Below are positions 22,056 to 33,209 of a stretch of DNA of 64,000 nucleotides, piece after piece. Origin of the DNA: Caprella mutica (lineage: Eukaryota > Arthropoda > Malacostraca > Amphipoda > Caprellidae); the NCBI GenBank assembly GCA_947561585.1, contig CANNZV010001474.1, forward strand, positions 62,001-126,000, in the 5' to 3' direction. Every line of letters begins with the position of its first letter. Within the stretch, counting starts at the first letter, position 1. Both the position numbers and the translations under genes were made by a program. Below the pieces are notes generated by a model. That model worked only from the letters and a program-made list of their open reading frames with translations, had not been told where the DNA came from and did no database searches.

Positions 22056-23578
22056 TTTTTCGAACACAAATATTTTCTGACACAATTGTTTTTAGATACA
22101 GTTTTAAACAAATATTCTATAACAAAATTAATATTCGTTAACAAATTTTTTGGGTCTTTCCCATTTGACGACCCCCGCCAGATTTAATTTAAATTAATTT
22201 TATGTATGTATTTTTGTCCATAGAATCCGAAAATCAAAACCGTTTTTTGTATAAACTAATAGTTTTTCAGATATGAGGGTTTAAAGTTATTTATTTCCTA
22301 TGTATTACAGAAGGATTGGGAACTTTGAAAAAACTCGTGTTTTCATTAAAATTACTCAAACAATATATATTTTTGGCATGAAACTGTAATGTAGTTTGTT
22401 GTATCCGCTAGTTTGTTGTACTGCACACTTAATGATTGTTTAATGACTTGGCAGGGGGGTATTGAGGGCGCCACGCCCCCCATTACACATATCAGTATTG
22501 AAGTAATAATTTGATAATATCACGGGAACTTGAAATATTTTTGATATATGTATTTAGGGTGGCGTGCCGCCCCCGAGCCCCCCTGCCTGCCAGGTCATTA
22601 ATCAATCATGAAGTTATAGGCAAAAAACCTGATCATAATGATTAAAATTGATTTAGTTATTACACAAAAAGCATACTATTTACGTATCAATTAATGCAAT
22701 TTGAAATTTTCTGGTCATTAGAACATTTTATTTATAACCATAGATTTTATTTATCCGGTGACCCAAGTACTAAGTTGTTATTCTTTCCATTAGGACATTA
22801 AGTTTATTATATCACTTATACCACAGATCACAGAAAGTAAGGGATGAACATTACGCATGTGATGTTATTGGAAAGATTAGATTTTATTTTTGGGTGAATT
22901 AAGTAAAGAAATGAATAGTATAAATATATAAAATGTTACTACAGGGGAATTAAATTTTGATTATATTGTTTCTACAACTGAACTTTCTTATATAAAATAT
23001 GTTACCGTGAGTTTCAATAATTTTTCATTTAGTACCAAATTTGATAATTAATAATAGAGTGGGATAAATTAATACAAAGTAGGTATTTTGTTATTGAAGT
23101 TTCTATTCAGGAATTAAAGACAGAAGGTTTTTGTATCCAGTGGCCCGAATGCATTCAGCAGAAACTCTTCGGCAAGTAGGACAACTAAAATCATACATGT
23201 TTCCGAACCATCTTTCGAGGCATTTCGCACTGAAGACATGTTTGCAGCTGGATAGAATGATCATCAAGTTTTTGGGAACGTTTCTATTTAAGAAAGCACT
23301 ACATAATGTAACTGATCGTCTTCAAAGTTTGCAAGAGACTTTCTTTTCGACATTATCTTGGCTGAGGTCATGTTTATAATCTTTAAAGAAAGAGCCATGG
23401 AATCTAATGTCCTGGGCAGTACAATTCCAATGATCGAATCCTATTGTCTTTTTCAGTATCACAATATTGATGTCCTCCCATTCAAATTCATAGAATGAAT
23501 ATTGATTAGGAATTTGTTCAAAAAAGGGAGATCTTGCGTTTACTCGTTCTTGTAGAATTGTGTTGCAGAAGGAGTGTA
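22056..23578. repeat. fourth copy of the RING block (truncated by a transposon)
   Basis: This is 1-1,523 of the window shifted by 22,055 with few differences, including the GC-rich hairpin. It stops exactly at the TA where a transposable element begins. It is closer to unit 1 than unit 1 is to unit 2 in the RING region. Confidence 0.93.
23103..23578 (-). pseudogene. RING-finger gene copy 4 (interrupted)
   Basis: It has the same layout as copy 1: RING tail with the same two lost zinc cysteines, an in-frame TGA at 23,322-23,324, then the last 84 or so codons of the 251-aa ORF. That ORF is cut by the TA element at 23,578. The rest of the gene is lost in or beyond the assembly gap. Confidence 0.8.
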
Positions 23579-24307
23579 CACACAGAGAACGGTTTTGTTG
23601 ATACAACAAAAAAAAGTAGGTTTTTGGTTGTATCAACAAAATAAGTTAGTCAGCTATGAGCCATCAAAATAATTTTGTTACAGTAAATATATATTTTTGT
23701 TAAGGTTTTTTTGTCATAGTTACACTAGAATTTTTAAGCTAACAGTAACTAGAGCTTATTAGTTATAGTAACATTACAATACTGTTACTTCAAAAAAAGT
23801 ATTTTGTTATGTCAACAAAAAGTATAATTAAAGCAACACAAATAATTTTTTGTAGTAACAAAATCATTTTGTCATTTTAGCTGAAAAAATAGATTATGCT
23901 GTTTTAATTACTATTTCTTATTATATTGCATATAGTGTAAATGTAAATTTGGCTGTATTTCAATTAGTTTAATGTTTCAAGTTGTTATATACAAATTAAA
24001 TGGGAATAAATGAACATAGAAGTGAAGTGGTACATGCAGGACTCGAACCAACGATCTCCAATCTCCAGTCTGCGGCGCTAACCTCTCAGCCATCCTGGAC
24101 ATGGTAGAAGATGGATTGGAATGAAGTATAAGCAATTTGAAAACATGCATGCCTTTTAAAGTTATTATAAATAAATATTATTTAATATTCTATTGATTTC
24201 GTATCTTTTCTTTTTTATAATGACAAGCAATAGAAAATTTAAATTGAATATTTTTAAAATAGCTATCTATTAATATTTATCAATTCCCTCCTACCTACCC
24301 AGTTAAA
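23579..24307. mobile_element. second TA element copy, left part
   Basis: It begins CACACAGAGAACGG at a TA within the RING gene and follows 17,207-17,930 closely, including the subterminal hairpin and tRNA-like core (24,037-24,110). The right half disappears into the run of N. Copies 1 to 3 of the RING gene retain the empty site (GAAGGAGTGTAG at 1,514-1,525). Confidence 0.9.
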
Positions 24308-24330
24308 NNNNNNNNNNNNNNNNNNNNNNN
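24308..24330. other. assembly gap (23 N)
   Basis: The run of N separates the left half of one transposon from the right part of another. Repeats on both sides probably caused the break; its real length is unknown. Confidence 1.
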
Positions 24331-25017
24331 TGGGAAGAGGTATATAATTGTCACTCGTGGATTACACATCTCATTTTCTATAAGTTATGGGAAGAAAATT
24401 TGTTTTAAAGTTAGAGTACTATATAAGCATATTAATAATAATATGCAGTCTTTCAGTTCTTGTGACTGTGATGAAAGTTTATAGTCGTGAATTTATTAAA
24501 TGTTTTAATATCCATACTCACTCAGTATAGTGAGTAATTGATAGAAACTTCGATCTCTATAATAATTGTGCTACATTGAACAAACAACAACTTTATGCTC
24601 TATGAAAGATATTTTTGGAAGAAGGGTAATAATTTTCAAGTTATTGGTACGTTTTACAATTTCAAAAACGTCAAAAAAATATTATAATTATTATTTAACT
24701 TATATGGTTATTGGTATCATGGACACCAATTATTGAAATAAAAGTTAAATAATTAATATTATGTAAAGATTTTTACGTGTTCGAAAATATGAAACCGTGC
24801 AGTAACACGAAACAAGCCCTAATATGGAACATATTCAATTTCTGAACCAATTGCTTCTAATAACCTAATCTGGATTATAATTTTGATATTTATCTTAGTT
24901 ACCGGGAGATAATCACAAAAAATTGTCTAGGAGCGGTCCTTTTTTGGAAACATCTCTTAAAATAAGTACAACTTTCATTAAAGCGGGGTGTACTATAATC
25001 AAAGCGAGAGCTACCTG
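24331..25017. mobile_element. pogo/Tigger-like MITE, copy C (left end in gap)
   Basis: It aligns with copy B from the AAAATGAGAT/AATTTGTTTT region to the right end, which reads AAAGCGAGAGCTACCTG followed by TA at 25,018-25,019. The left terminus is missing in the gap. Confidence 0.75.
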
Positions 25018-25019
25018 TA

Positions 25020-28000
25020 GATGAATAACTTTATGTATTGGTATTTCAAATTCATTTCTTATGAATACTTTTGAAATAATAAATTAAAGGATTTAAATAT
25101 TTTGCGTCCTAATTTAAAATATAATGAGAACTGAGAGCTTTTTTGATTGAAATTTTTACAAAAATTGAAGAAAATAACCGAAGTTATTCTATTTTATGAT
25201 AATAGATATTATTATTTACAGTACTCGATGATAACAAAGGATCTGCAGATTAAAAAATCAATTATTTGTTAAAATCAATTATTTGTTGGTTTATTAACAA
25301 ACTTTTTTTTTAGTGTGGGCCAGGATTTGATTCCCAATTCAAAGTAATAACTTTTATATTATAGAAACATATGTTATTTATTGATGTTCTTGTCTTCTCA
25401 TTTCATTTGTTCCAACCAAACAGTATATTGCTTCAGGTAAAATATACTGAACTCAATGCATAAAGATATGAAGTAATCGATAGGCGAAACGCAACTATAA
25501 ATTGAGAAAAACCACAAAACATATCCAATTATTTCTTCATCCAGAGTAAAATCGAAAATTCTAATCACAAAAAGGAAATTTTCACTTTCAACTTTAAACT
25601 CCCGTTTGAAATATATTAGTTGCCGATCTTTGTCTTTCACTTGGTGATTATAGTCTATGTTAAAAAGATCTATCTACAACGATAAATGAATAGAGGAAAA
25701 ACAAATAGTAATTTATCTTAAATTCAATACATTTTCATTACTACGTCGGACTTTCCTAAGGAAAAAACTAAATGAAATTTGAAATTACAATATTTTACGA
25801 TATAATACGATCAATATTATCAATTTACTGACTGAGAAATGAGAAATAAGTTTCTACTTAACTGGAATATTTTCATTTCAAGTATGTACAGTTATTTTCA
25901 AAATTTCATTAATATACTTCAGGAATGAATTCTTAATTCCTGTCACGAGTGAGTTGAAACAAGTGACGTATAAATAATTTATAGTATTCATTTTTTTAGA
26001 ATTCCTTTCTTAATTTATTTTCATAATAATTAAGCCCTATCAAATTGATCAATAATTGAAAATTAAAAATCCCAATGTTAAAAATTATAGAATTCCAATT
26101 TAAAGTCCCAAACGACTGATTTATTTAAAATAAATCAGTTTTTTCTTGTCGTTATTCAAATCATAATTACAATTATAATTACTCCAACATACCCATCTCC
26201 ATGATAAATACTTCAAAGCTTATTAAAGTGAGTTTAATCATCATTGGAATACAATTTTTTTTAATTAAGCTGTATTGTTTCACTTAAGGACAAGCTCTTG
26301 CTTAACCCTTATGAGTTTGATGTGTGTTTTCTAAGCACATACTTTTTAAAGTACTTCATATCTTTCATGTCATTCCGATAAGTTTACTGGCCTGTCTAGA
26401 ATTTGTTCCTACATAAATACCAAATATAATTCTGTATTTAAAAGTTAAAAACTATTTACAAATCAGCTTAAATCACCGTATATCACGTAGGTTAGGAAAT
26501 TAGTTGTACTGTGGTGACGTGTGGCAACTTAGAAATACAGTTTCGTTAGCCTATAAGCACACATCTCTCCACGTTTTCATGGATTACACACACTTATGCG
26601 GACTATGATTGGTTCACACTCCACCCAATCACAGCTATGCTCTCTCAGTTGCCAATGTTATATATACCAATGTTTATATTTTTCCTTTTATCTTCAATAC
26701 TTTTACTTGAAATTTGGTAACATTTTAGTTTAGTATATTAATTATACTAACAACTTTAAAAAAAAAACATGTGTTTTTTAACATATGGTCAGACCTTCCT
26801 GTTCATTCTGATAGTCAAACTTATTAGGGTTAAAACATTTACAAAATGTAAAGCTACATCCATTTTTAATTTAAATAAAACTAACATATACTCAAGGAAA
26901 AGAAAAATATCCTCCTTATTGATTCTACAGTAATGAGTTTCCTTTTAAGGCAATTAGAATGACTAAACAGTTTCCAAAGCAGACGAATCCAATCTTTGCT
27001 ATGAATTCACATGACTATTATCATAACCGACAGATCAAACTTTAAGATCCATGGTACTATTAGAGAAGCAAGTAATTGAGTAATATATATGCGAGGATAT
27101 GCTCCTCGTAGTTCAATATAGCTTTCAATTACCGTATCTAATCACTTTGCTGGAGGCTTAATTAGGACACTTCTTGTTGACTACACACAACGATAGACAT
27201 GAATCTGATTAGTTATTCGTAATTATACACATGTGTTTGTCTTTCGGGATTATAAACATGATTATATGTCAGGCAAATACACAATATCCGATAAGCCTCA
27301 GCAGCCAACAACAAGTTTCAAAAATAATGTCAATATTTGATATGAAGTGGCATTGGAACAACTATGTATTGAGTGCAGCGTTTGGCTGGAAATTATTTTT
27401 CAAGGTACCGTATAATTCAGGCTGAAGATATTATTCCTAGCCTCTGCAAGTTACTTTCCAAAGATCTTTTCTTGCCATTGCACGGTACAGTGAAAAGACC
27501 CTTCATAGCCACAACGAGGAAAAGCAGTGGAATTATTCATATTTCTACATTGTTCCCTTTTTTCATTTACCTAGTACTTTCTATAGCTACTCAAACAATA
27601 TTAGTATCGCCTAATCCATCATGCAAAACTACAATGTAACGTTGAAATAATGATAAAAATACATCATTCATAATTCAAATACAACAGTTGGGCCCCAAGT
27701 GTCCGGTCGCCCATCTGTTTTATTCGCTGCAGACAGTTTCAGAATAAAGCCTGGGGGGGGGGGGGGTTATATCATAGATATAACACAATTGATTCAAGGT
27801 AAAAAACAACAATCAAACGAATGAATGCCAGTCTAACAACAAACGATTGAAGGCAGGAACAACAAATAATTAAATGAATGTAAGGACCAAAGCAACAAAT
27901 AAATTAGATTTAAAACAATAAATATATGAATGAATGAAGAAATAACAACTAACTAGAAGATACAACAAGTTACGTTACTGCTCTTTTATGTTGGGACTTT

Positions 28001-28440
28001 CGAAACTTTTTTTATTCGAAATTTAATTTTTATCAAATCTTAACTATATGCAAGAAGGAAGAGCAAACATGATGTCCGAGCTATTACGGCCCAGTGATCC
28101 CCCTCCTGTTGGCTTCTCCTTCTTGCCGATCACTCGAAGAAGAGTTAACCTTCAAACCGTTAATCGTAAATAGTATATTCATGCAGTACTGTATCAATTG
28201 AATCTTATGTAGTAGTGAGAGTATCTCAAAAACCTCATGAGTTGTGTAACATATTTTTAAAATTTTTGACGGAAAAGCATAACTTTTTGAGCTCACCAAT
28301 TTTCAAAAGTCCATTATAAGGAAACTGTGATTAATATTTATTATTAAAATATGTACTGACAAATGGACTTAAAATTATTGTATACTTTACTTATATGTAT
28401 TACATTCTATGATATGTGATGAAATATGGAATAATATCAC
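25020..28440. other. largely featureless DNA
   Basis: About 3.4 kb without a supported gene. An 80-codon minus-strand open stretch (25,398-25,640) includes a hydrophobic part (GYVLWFFSIYSCV) but starts without ATG and matches no family I know. Plus-strand stretches at 27,231-27,639 are equally unassigned. A 13-base G run lies near 27,753-27,765, and an (AACAA/GAATGAAT)-rich degenerate block spans 27,790-27,960. Confidence 0.4.
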
Positions 28441-28779
28441 ATTCCACACACAGAAAAATAGTTAGTTGAATCAAATCAAATTAGATTTGTTTTGACTCAT
28501 AAAATGGGTTATTCGTGCGCCTACCTACGTGGTGAGTTGCAGGTACTACTTTAAAGTAGTTGAACTGACGTGAGTTAAAACAAAACAGTCGTTTTGACTC
28601 ACTCTTAAAATTAAAAATAGTTGCGCCAACTCGCAAAGTAAGTTAATTTATACACCAGATACATTGGATAAACAGTCTTTGTGAGTTAATAATATACACT
28701 CTGTCATAGTTGCTTCAACATACTTTAAAAATCTCAAAAAAGTAACTTTTAACTCCCATAGTTACCCAGGGAGAAAATT

Positions 28780-29330
28780 ATAGGGGGGACATAGAAGATT
28801 TTGGGAGATTAAAGGAGCATTTCTACCATAATCATAGAAGAGAATTGGGGGTGCTTATGTCCAAGTTTTCTACCATTTTCACTCCTATAACTAAAAGGGG
28901 GAATCTCCTATTTTATCAGATGATTTCACCCATAATCATAGAAGATTTTGGGAGATTAAAGGAGTCTTTCTACCATAATCATAGAAGATAATTGGGGGTG
29001 CTTCACTCTTATAATTAAAGGGGGGTATCTCCCATAATATCTGATTATCTCGCCTATAATTAAAGAAGATCATAGTATATTATACATATAGAGTTTTCAG
29101 ATAATTTGCATCCTATAATCTACCATATATCAAAGGGTTTATCCCCGAAGATCTCCGTTATTATCCGAAGAAACTAACGGATATAGCTTCCAACATAATA
29201 TCTGATAACTTCACCCATGATTATAGGAGTTGATTTGAAGGAAGTTTTGATATAATTTCCTACCTATAATCTATCATATATCAAAGGATTCACCTCTGAA
29301 GATCATCGTAATTATCCGATGAAAGACCAT
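28780..29330. repeat. left-arm motif array of the 4.27-kb element
   Basis: Irregular repeats of CATAATCATAGAAGA, TTTTGGGAGATTAAAGGAG and ATAATCTACCATATATCAAAG. Unit lengths vary and orientation is mostly constant. It mirrors the 60-bp array of the right arm. Confidence 0.7.
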
Positions 29331-29679
29331 TACCACAGATGACAATTTCTTGGTCAAACCAACATCTATTATTTGTTATGAACGATTTTTACTTGTTATA
29401 ACATTTGAGAAAATAAAAATTCAATTATCATTTACGATAAAAACAAAATTCATGATCATCTGGAACAAACTGTTTCAAATAACCACGTCATTTACTAACA
29501 GCTAAACATAACTATTTTAAAGCCTTATCAACATATTTAAATATTAGAGCCCAGCATTATTAAATGAAGTACAAAGGACAGTGAAATATTGGTTTATCTT
29601 AACTCATTCTTTAATAAGAAAATACATAGAACTTCTACGAATACACAATCAATACTAAAAAGATATTGGATTGAATTGA

Positions 29680-30120
29680 GGGTGGAGGGGATTGAACTGA
29701 GGAAGAGGAGTGATTGAATTGAGGGTAGAATGGATTAAACAGAGGGTGGAGGGAGTTGAACCGAGGGTGGAGGGAGTTGAACTGAGGGTTGAGGGGATTG
29801 AACCGATGGTGGAGGGGATTGAACTGAGGAAGAGAGGGAGAGGAGTGATTGAATTGAGGGTAGAATGGATTAAACAGAGGGTGGAGGGAGTTGAACCGAG
29901 GGTGGAGGGAGTTGAACCGAGGGTGGAGGGAGTTGAACCGAGGGTGGAGGGAGTTGAACCGAGGGTGGAGGGAGTTGAACCGAGGGTGGAGGGAGTTGAA
30001 CCGAGGGTGGAGGGAGTTGAACTGAGGGTTGAGGGAGTTGAACTGAGGGTTGAGGGAGTTGAACTGAGGGTTGAGGGAGTTGAACTGAGGGTGGAGGGGA
30101 TTGAACCGATGGTGATGGAG
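29680..30120. repeat. 21-bp minisatellite coding a proline-rich repeat
   Basis: About 20 copies of a 21-base unit built on GAGGGTGGAGGGAGTTGAAC. Because 21 is a multiple of three, both strands stay open. The minus-strand frame that continues from the DUF4806 exon reads PPPSVQL or PQPSVQL per unit; the plus-strand frame reads RVEGVEP and has no gene context. The two blocks at 29,690-29,870 repeat each other, including an interruption. Confidence 0.95.
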
Positions 30121-30249
30121 ATGGAACAGAGGATGGAACTTTGGGTTTTCGTCTCCTACCTCCTCCCCAGTGCCTCACGCCTTTTAGAATATCTCTGGCA
30201 CAGGAGAGCACCTCTGCTTTCGAGCAATCCTGTTTCTTCAGTATTGAAT
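29870..30249 (-). CDS. DUF4806-type gene, last exon with proline-rich tail
   Basis: The exon follows a TTTTCACAG acceptor. Its first two bases complete a split Asp codon, after which it reads SILKKQDCSKAEVLSCARD and ILKGVRHW, matching the end of DUF4806 domains (typically a helix with a W-x-R-H-like ending). The frame then runs GGGRRRKPK and directly into about 14 copies of the PxPSVQL heptad before a TAA at 29,870-29,872. A basic linker followed by a long proline-rich tail on a DUF4806 domain is unusual. The molecular role of DUF4806 is not known to me. Confidence 0.65.
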
Positions 30250-30544
30250 CTGTGAAAATAAGAAAGATAAACTTTCTTTAATAAATACGGGGATTGGAAG
30301 AATTTTATGGTGATATTCAACGAGCTGCGAAAAAAATTGTTATCCACTATTTTCACCCTCATTACTGAAGGCAAATTCAATTAATCTTTATGTGAAGGAT
30401 AGTTCTGTATAATACAATATAAATCTTGTCAAGAATTGTAAATGAATGAAAATCACTCTTCGTGATAGAGCCTCTGTTATGCTCCAAGATTTAGCTAAAA
30501 TTTTCAATTAGTTTGATACGATGCGTCTATGTATAAAATAGTAC

Positions 30545-30719
30545 CAACTATTGGAGTCGCTATAGGATGATCCTTGAAGCTATTCTTGGACTTGACTCTC
30601 TTCTCCCCAAGACCAGTGAGCGAAAAACTCATAGCCAAAGATGGCGAGAACAACCTCTTCATAATCATCCTTGTTGTCTCCATTGTGTGTGCCCCAGAGA
30701 TCTTATCCAATGTAGATTT
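30545..30719 (-). CDS. DUF4806-type gene, internal exon
   Basis: A TATCAACAG acceptor precedes the exon and a TTG|GTACTA donor follows. The 58 codons include LDKISGAHTMETTRMIMKRL, then SLAMSFSLTGLGEK and NSFKDHPIATPIV. The pattern of a helix with 'kRL', 'l-S-tG--gk' and 'FKd' is that of DUF4806 domains. It ends in phase 1, and its final G joins AT of the next exon to make Asp, so both phase and homology agree. Upstream exons on the minus strand were not identified; such proteins normally have an N-terminal region, so the gene is incomplete as described. Confidence 0.65.
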
Positions 30720-31038
30720 CTGTTGATAAAATAAATTGATAAAGAAGATTCACAATTACTACACAAAAAAAATAGAATTATTGTTATTTAACTTCTCTAT
30801 CGATTGGTATCCATGATATTTTCACTTCCAGCTTTTCTAATCAAAGAAATTAAGCAATGATTATTAATTTTAATACATCTGATTAAAATCAGTGTATAAC
30901 TAAACGAATAAAAAATATGTTTAAAAAGTAGACATTATTTTTAAAGTAGCAAAAATTTTTAATGCATGGGATTGATTTAAAATTATAGTCTAAAATAAAA
31001 TTGTCTGATAAAAAATAGTTTCCATTTCATAAAAAAAT

Positions 31039-31185
31039 GGTAACGAATCGTCCTGGTAACGAATCGTCCTGGTAACAAATCGTCCTGGTAACAAAACGTC
31101 CTAGTAACGAAACGTCCGGGTACGAAACGTCCGGGTACGAAACGTCCGAATACGAAACGTTCAGGAACGAAACGTCCGGTCACCA
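31039..31185. repeat. 16-bp motif array (GGTAACGAAACGTCC)
   Basis: About nine copies of a 14-16-base motif grading from GGTAACGAATCGTCCT to GGGTACGAAACGTCC. It resembles in rhythm the motif arrays at the ends of the MULE and at 40 kb. Confidence 0.85.
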
Positions 31186-31237
31186 TGGTGAATATGTCTA
31201 CACTTTGAAACATAATATTTATATAGCTAGCATAATA

Positions 31238-31427
31238 GGGTCACGCAGGAAAATTGCGGCACTTCAATTTTTAATTGCGGCCCTCTCATGAGATTCTTTT
31301 AAATTACATTAAAATGTTGCATAACTAATTTATTAATTTAAGTTTTTAACGAGTGTTTTGAAGCTATGATGTTTCTGTTGTTAGAGGCCGCAGTTGGTTA
31401 GGGTGCCGCAATTTACCTACTTCACCC
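31238..31427. mobile_element. 190-bp MITE with TA duplication
   Basis: The ends GGGTCACGCAGGAAAATTGC and, reversed, GGGTGAAGTAGGTAAATTGC are flanked by TA at 31,236-31,237 and 31,428-31,429. Both arms include TTGCGGCAC. It lies within the 4.27-kb element and is therefore younger than it. A similar left end (GGGTCACGCA) occurs at 50,752. Confidence 0.75.
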
Positions 31428-32162
31428 TAGTGATAATACTGATACCTAGTTACTGACTTAGGTACTGTTCTTTGACATCTTTCCTTGATTCATTGATTAA
31501 TAGACACACAAGCCTACCTAGGTTTAGGTAGTAGTATCTAGTTACCGAAGTGAATAATTTCTTTTTCTTCTATTCGATTTTGGTTGCTTTGAACCAAAGA
31601 CCACCTAAAGCTGTTGGATAACCAAGATGGTTATTTCGTTCTGCCTGTAAACTTTAAAAAAGGTGTGGAGTTCAGTCAAAATGTGGCAAGATAGTTTTTT
31701 GAAGTTCAGCTGATCACCGAGTTAAATAGTATGGCTCATAAACTCTCCATTTGTCTTTAATTTGATCATTGGTGCAAATGATCAAATTATCATAAATTTT
31801 CTCCAAAATAACATTGTAGCATAGGAGAAAATTAGATATTTCTCGCCATTTGCGATTGAAGGACTCAAAATAATTGTCACAAACTCGCCATAAAAATTGC
31901 AAGTTTGGACATTCTTTATTACCTATGCTGATCACAATTTCATAACAATATAGGAAAACAAAAAATATAAAGGTCTAATTAAAAAATGAGACAACATATT
32001 TTAACAATATATACAGACACAATTACCAGGTTCTCTTCCACTTCTTCACCTTACTGACAGCAAGTTGACAAGCGTAGGTACTGGGACAGACACAACTGTC
32101 ATAATTAACTGTAATAATAGAAAACTGTAATAATTATTAATTTATGGGGTAACTATTATAAA

Positions 32163-32865
32163 CTTTCTGTCTGAGAAAATCTTCGGAGATTAAAGATGGA
32201 TCAGTCATAGAAGCTCATATAAAGAATATTATCAGAAAATCGTTGGAGATTTAAGATGGATCAGTCATAGAAGTTCATATAAGGAATATCATAAGAAAAT
32301 CTTCGAAGATTTAAGATGGATCAGCCAAAGAAGTTAGTATAAGGAATATTATCAGAAAATCTTCGAAGATTAAAGATGGATCAGCCATAGAAGTTCATAT
32401 AAGGAATATCATCAGAAAATCTTCGGAGATTTAAGATGGTTCAGTCATAGAAGCTCATATAAGGAATATCATCAGAAAATCTTCGGAGATTTAAGATGGT
32501 TCAGTCATAGAAGTTCATATAAGGAATATCATCAGAAAATCTTCGAAAATTTAAGATGTATCAGCCATAGAAGTTCATATAAGGAATATCATCAGAAAAT
32601 CTTCGGAGATTTAAGATGGTTCAGTCATAGAAGTTCATATAAGGAATATCATCAGAAAATCTTCGAAGATTTAAGATGTTACAGCCATTCGAATTCATAG
32701 TAGGATTATTATCAGAAAATCTTCGCAGAATTAAGATGTTACAACCATTCTAATTCATAGTAGGATTATTATCAGAAAATATTCGTAGATTTGAGATGGT
32801 TCATTCATAGAAGTTCATATAAGGAACATTATCAGAAAATTTTCGGAGATATTGGTTGATATAAT
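32163..32865. repeat. 60-bp tandem array (right arm)
   Basis: Almost twelve copies of a 60-base unit containing AAGATGGATCAGTCATAGAAG and ATCAGAAAATCTTCGGAGAT, with exact 60-base spacing. Some units have the variant GATGTTACAGCCATTC. The unit carries TCTTCGGAGA, a near palindrome. Confidence 0.95.
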
Positions 32866-33209
32866 CTGCTATACATCATGGTTGGGAAATATTAGGGTGA
32901 TTATAGATGATTATAGGATTTTTTGCCAATGGCTGATATTTATCGAATATTATCTAAAATTATGTAAGATCTAGCCCCCAATAATGTCTGTTAACCATAA
33001 TCTTCTATGTCCCCCCTATAATTTTCTCCCTGGGTAGTTGATTTAATCTTTAAAATGAATTGAATTAACTAATATTTGATGACACACCACGTCATAGTTG
33101 TTTTAACACACGTGAATACATGAATAAAGTCCAACCAACTCACGTAATATATTGATTCGAAGCATAAATTGTTGACCCATTAGATATGAATAAACTTTTT
33201 TCTCTGTGC

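Larger units (their letters stand above)
28765..33034. mobile_element. 4.27-kb TA-flanked element carrying a DUF4806-type gene
   Basis: TA duplications at 28,763-28,764 and 33,035-33,036 flank near-perfect inverted ends of about 35 bases starting CCCAGGGAGAAAATTATAGG. Both arms hold arrays of related motifs (ATCATAGAAGA on the left, TCAGAAAATCTTCGGAGAT on the right). The centre carries the DUF4806-like exons, a proline-repeat minisatellite and a small MITE. No transposase is seen. Confidence 0.85.
28445..33209. mobile_element. outer element with CACAGA(G)AAAAA ends
   Basis: The left end CACACAGAAAAATAGTTAG and the reverse complement of the right end GCACAGAGAAAAAAGTTTA form an imperfect inverted repeat. 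Inside each arm are repeated words such as GTCATAGTTG, CCAACTC and TTTTGACTCA (28,480-28,720 and 33,090-33,150). I see no clear TA duplication. It is interrupted by the complete element at 28,765-33,034. Nonautonomous, superfamily unknown. Confidence 0.55.

Noticed and set aside
23322..23639. 105-codon minus-strand frame
   Set aside because: It is a chance fusion of transposon sequence with the end of the 251-aa ORF across the insertion point.
29710..30255. 181-codon plus-strand frame (RVEGVEP repeats)
   Set aside because: The minisatellite keeps this frame open, but only the opposite strand joins to a recognisable domain with splice sites.
28780..32865. CRISPR-like array of regularly spaced repeats
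   Set aside because: The 60-bp units are plain tandem copies without unique spacers, and the window is eukaryotic.
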